From positions 558,001-622,000 of the forward strand of contig JADJPW010000002.1 of assembly GCA_016713035.1 (NCBI GenBank): a stretch of DNA of 64,000 bases, in the 5' to 3' direction. The notes under the pieces are model-generated. The model ran no database searches and was not told the DNA's origin. It saw only the letters and a list, made by a program, of their open reading frames with translations. Position 1 is the stretch's first letter, and each line of letters starts with the position of its first letter. Positions 61,640 through 64,000 of the stretch are shown in pieces. A program made the translations under genes and the position numbers. The DNA is from Verrucomicrobiaceae bacterium. Its GTDB lineage: Bacteria; Verrucomicrobiota; Verrucomicrobiia; Verrucomicrobiales; Verrucomicrobiaceae.

Positions 61640-64000
61640 GGGTCAGCTTCAGGCGCTGAGGTGGCGAGTTCCCTGAACTCCTCGGCGCTCATGCTGAATA
61701 CTTCAGATAGATTGGTCCGGTCATCCTTGAGCACATGAAGGTAACAACCAACATAGGGCTCGGTGATGCGAGCCTTTGCATCGAGGGGCGCAACGATCAG
61801 CAACTGCAATCCGAACTTCTTGAATAGCTCCAGTGCGTGCTCTGAATACTGATCATCGACTTTTGAGAACATCTCATCGACGACGACAAAGTGAAACCTA
61901 TCACTGATGGGCTGTCTCGGATCAATGTCATACTGGTATGCGATGGCCGCGACCAGGATAGTGAAAGCGAGCTTCGCCTTCTCTCCGCCAGACTTGCCCC
62001 CACTGTCGCTGTAGCTTTCGCGTTCGGCTCCCGTGTCAGCATCAATCTCACGCGCCACGAAATCGAACCAACGACGAACATCAGTCACCTTCTCGGTCCA
62101 TCGCGGTTCATCCCGCAGTCTGGCGATGAGCTTGGCAATGCGGAGATAGCGCGCCTCATCCGCTTCCAGAGTTCCCTCGAAGCTCCCCGACAAGCACTCC
62201 TTGATGTCACGCTGAAAATCATGAATCTCGACATCCCTCATCTGCCGGGCCTCAAGACTGATCCAAGTGCCACGACGATACTCCAGCTCACGGAGTGATT
62301 CGTTGAGAATGTCTATCTTGGAGACGATGTCGCCCTGTTCGGACTGAAGTGCGCCGTTCAGAAGACCGATCTCGTGCGTGACCTTCTCGTTGAGTCGCTC
62401 CTTAAAGCGTTGCTCCTGCTGGGGCAGGCCTTCGCGTTCTATGGATTCGCGGAGAGCAAGGTAGCTGTCGAGGTAGTCAGGCGTCGGCATCAGCTCATGC
62501 TTCATGTCCTTGAACTCGCTGACAAAGGCGGACATCGCCGTGATCAGGGCGTTACGAAGCGGGGCAATCTCATTTTCATGCTGTGCGATGGCGTCTCCAT
62601 AGATGCGCCTCAGGCTGTTCTCATGATCGAAGAGAGTATCGGCAGTGAGCGTATCGCCGAGTTCCGCTTCGATGTCAGCGAACACCAAGGCCATTGCTTG
62701 TAGCCGCCCCTCGGTCTCCAGTTGATCCAGTTTTCTTCTCGCCGTTCTAAGCAGGGTTTCCGCTCCCTGGATTTGTTTCTCGAGGTCTTTCGATGCCGTC
62801 AATGCCTCATTGCGATCTCGGTCCGTTGCTTCCTTTCGAGCTTCTGCCTCAACAAGCCTCCGCTTGAGGCCCTGGACCACATCATTCTTGTCTTCGAGCG
62901 AACGCTTTTCTTGTTCAAGCTTCGTGATCTCCTCCTCATGTGGGACAAAGTCGATGTCGGCGAAACTGCTGAACCTCAGAGCGGCTTCAGATGCCTCACA
63001 GCGGTTTCTCGCTTCATCAATCATCCGACGCTTGTCTCCGATGAGGCGCTCACGCTTGTCTATCTCTTGCCCGAGGCGTAGCAACTCGCCCTGCAACGCC
63101 TGACGCTTCTCTGCGTTGTCCCATCCAAGCACGAAGTTGCGGCGTGAAACTGCCTGGCTGCGATCATTCTTCTCATGCCTTATCTGCCCCGTCCTGAAAT
63201 GACGCTCCCGGGTCATAGCGAGCCCATGAGCCTGTCGAAACTCGTCCATTGTTGAGCAGCAGCGATAGTCGAAGCGTTCGTTCAACTCTGCCTTCAACCA
63301 TGGGAGCAAACGGTGTCCCTCGCGGAAATGAAGCTTTCGGAGCATCGAATCCTGGTGTGGGGACGCGAGTTGAGGAGATCGCTTCTCATCTTTCACGTGG
63401 AGATAGACCAATCGCTGGCCCTGCCCAGTTGCGTCTCTGATCTGGGTCCGGTTGATGTAGTCGCTGACCTGCCGGTAAAGCCCAGTGGGGACGAGGAGAC
63501 TCAAACCCAGCCCACGCAGCACCAGCTCAATGGAGGATTCCCACTCGGATTCCTCCTGCTTCACAGCCATCAACTCGGCGGCAAATGGCAGATCGTTAGG
63601 CGAAAGACGAAGGTCCTCGCAGAGGCGATGCCTCAGATAGACGTGGCTTTCTGGCAGGTTTGTTCGCCGGTTCTTCAAAGCCTCCAACTCCCCTTCATCT
63701 GCCTTGTATTGCGTTCGGTCACTGTGTTGCTTGACGCCAAGCTCGGTGGCCTCGTCCTCAAGGCGTTTCAGGTCAACACCTGCCCTGTCTTTGACCGCTC
63801 TAAGCTCAACGCGTGTCGCTTCGAACTGACTGGCATCGCTTATGAGCCGATGAAGTCCGGCCCGGTTAAGCGTTGCTGAGTAGTTTGTTGCCGCAGTTCG
63901 CTTGTTGTTAGCCTGAAGCCGCTGATTCTCGATAAGAAGCGGGATTTGTTTCAATCGTTCGCCTCCCGCCTGCTCGATCGCATTCTTCAGTTGCCGAACC
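61636..64000 (-). CDS. jetC: JetC (C-terminal part), SMC-like ATPase of Wadjet; 5' end outside window
   Basis: The open frame runs off the window edge; about 787 residues are visible. The long middle region is heptad-rich coiled coil (KREALQ-like LGQEIDKRERLIGDKRRMIDEARN; LEQEKRSLEDKNDVVQGLKRRL). The C-terminal head has the ABC signature SDSGGKSGGEKAKLAFTIL and Walker B FHFVVVDEMFSKVDD. The N-terminal Walker A head is off-window. JetC forms the DNA-extruding motor of Wadjet. SMC-type and Jet identity come from these motifs together with the coupled JetD. Confidence 0.88.
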   Translation of the reverse strand, partial: VRQLKNAIEQAGGERLKQIPLLIENQRLQANNKRTAATNYSATLNRAGLHRLISDASQFEATRVELRAVKDRAGVDLKRLEDEATELGVKQHSDRTQYKADEGELEALKNRRTNLPESHVYLRHRLCEDLRLSPNDLPFAAELMAVKQEESEWESSIELVLRGLGLSLLVPTGLYRQVSDYINRTQIRDATGQGQRLVYLHVKDEKRSPQLASPHQDSMLRKLHFREGHRLLPWLKAELNERFDYRCCSTMDEFRQAHGLAMTRERHFRTGQIRHEKNDRSQAVSRRNFVLGWDNAEKRQALQGELLRLGQEIDKRERLIGDKRRMIDEARNRCEASEAALRFSSFADIDFVPHEEEITKLEQEKRSLEDKNDVVQGLKRRLVEAEARKEATDRDRNEALTASKDLEKQIQGAETLLRTARRKLDQLETEGRLQAMALVFADIEAELGDTLTADTLFDHENSLRRIYGDAIAQHENEIAPLRNALITAMSAFVSEFKDMKHELMPTPDYLDSYLALRESIEREGLPQQEQRFKERLNEKVTHEIGLLNGALQSEQGDIVSKIDILNESLRELEYRRGTWISLEARQMRDVEIHDFQRDIKECLSGSFEGTLEADEARYLRIAKLIARLRDEPRWTEKVTDVRRWFDFVAREIDADTGAERESYSDSGGKSGGEKAKLAFTILVAAIAYQYDIDPRQPISDRFHFVVVDEMFSKVDDQYSEHALELFKKFGLQLLIVAPLDAKARITEPYVGCYLHVLKDDRTNLSEVFSMSAEEFRELATSAPEADP

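Overview
The window looks like chromosome of a Verrucomicrobiota bacterium, probably Verrucomicrobiales and Prosthecobacter-like. The evidence is the set of PVC-type genes: a CotH/lamin-tail surface protein, a propeller/HEAT/cytochrome c fusion, multi-haem cytochromes with TPR and HEAT repeats, BlaI/M56 regulators and Tat-exported TIM-barrel proteins. This taxonomic call is inferred from gene content. I see no rRNA, tRNA or CRISPR array.

Positions 1 to about 32,070 are host chromosome. In order they hold: a repeat-rich membrane-anchored protein; a giant CotH/LTD exoprotein; a BlaI repressor with an M56 peptidase fused to secretin-like domains, behind a paired CGACANNTGTCG operator; a DinG-family helicase (frameshifted); glutamate dehydrogenase divergent from a XylR-type regulator; a sugar-metabolism run (TIM-barrel protein, DJ-1/PfpI protein, penta-haem cytochrome c, propeller dehydrogenase); glucose-6-phosphate dehydrogenase; an ECF-type sigma factor; an octahaem cytochrome and a propeller-cytochrome fusion; an O-methyltransferase; a Ca2+/H+ antiporter; two Hsp20 chaperones behind a sigma-54-type promoter; a membrane protein and a cupin.

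From about 32,070 to the window end is a mobile defence island. Its left edge carries a large serine recombinase whose reading frame runs to the 3' end of the cupin gene, followed by a conjugation-type ATPase. Then come: (1) a two-gene operon joining a phosphoribosyltransferase-like protein to a nitrilase-domain protein, which I do not recognise as a described system and rate as the best candidate for novelty; (2) an IS4-type element with an IS5-type element nested inside its transposase; (3) a propeller/small membrane protein pair; (4) a XamI-like restriction-modification pair; (5) a QatABCD anti-phage operon running straight into a SIR2-HerA pair, with herA split by an IS200/IS605 element; (6) small element genes including a CHC2/Toprim primase-like protein; (7) Wadjet jetD and the 3' part of jetC, with the rest beyond the right edge. 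The right end of the island is not in the window.

A recurring feature is single-base frame breaks in otherwise well-conserved genes (DinG, TIM barrel, DJ-1, zinc-ribbon protein, qatA, both old transposases) plus one in-frame stop in the recombinase. This could be assembly or long-read indel error, or real decay. I annotate those genes as interrupted and give the approximate break positions.
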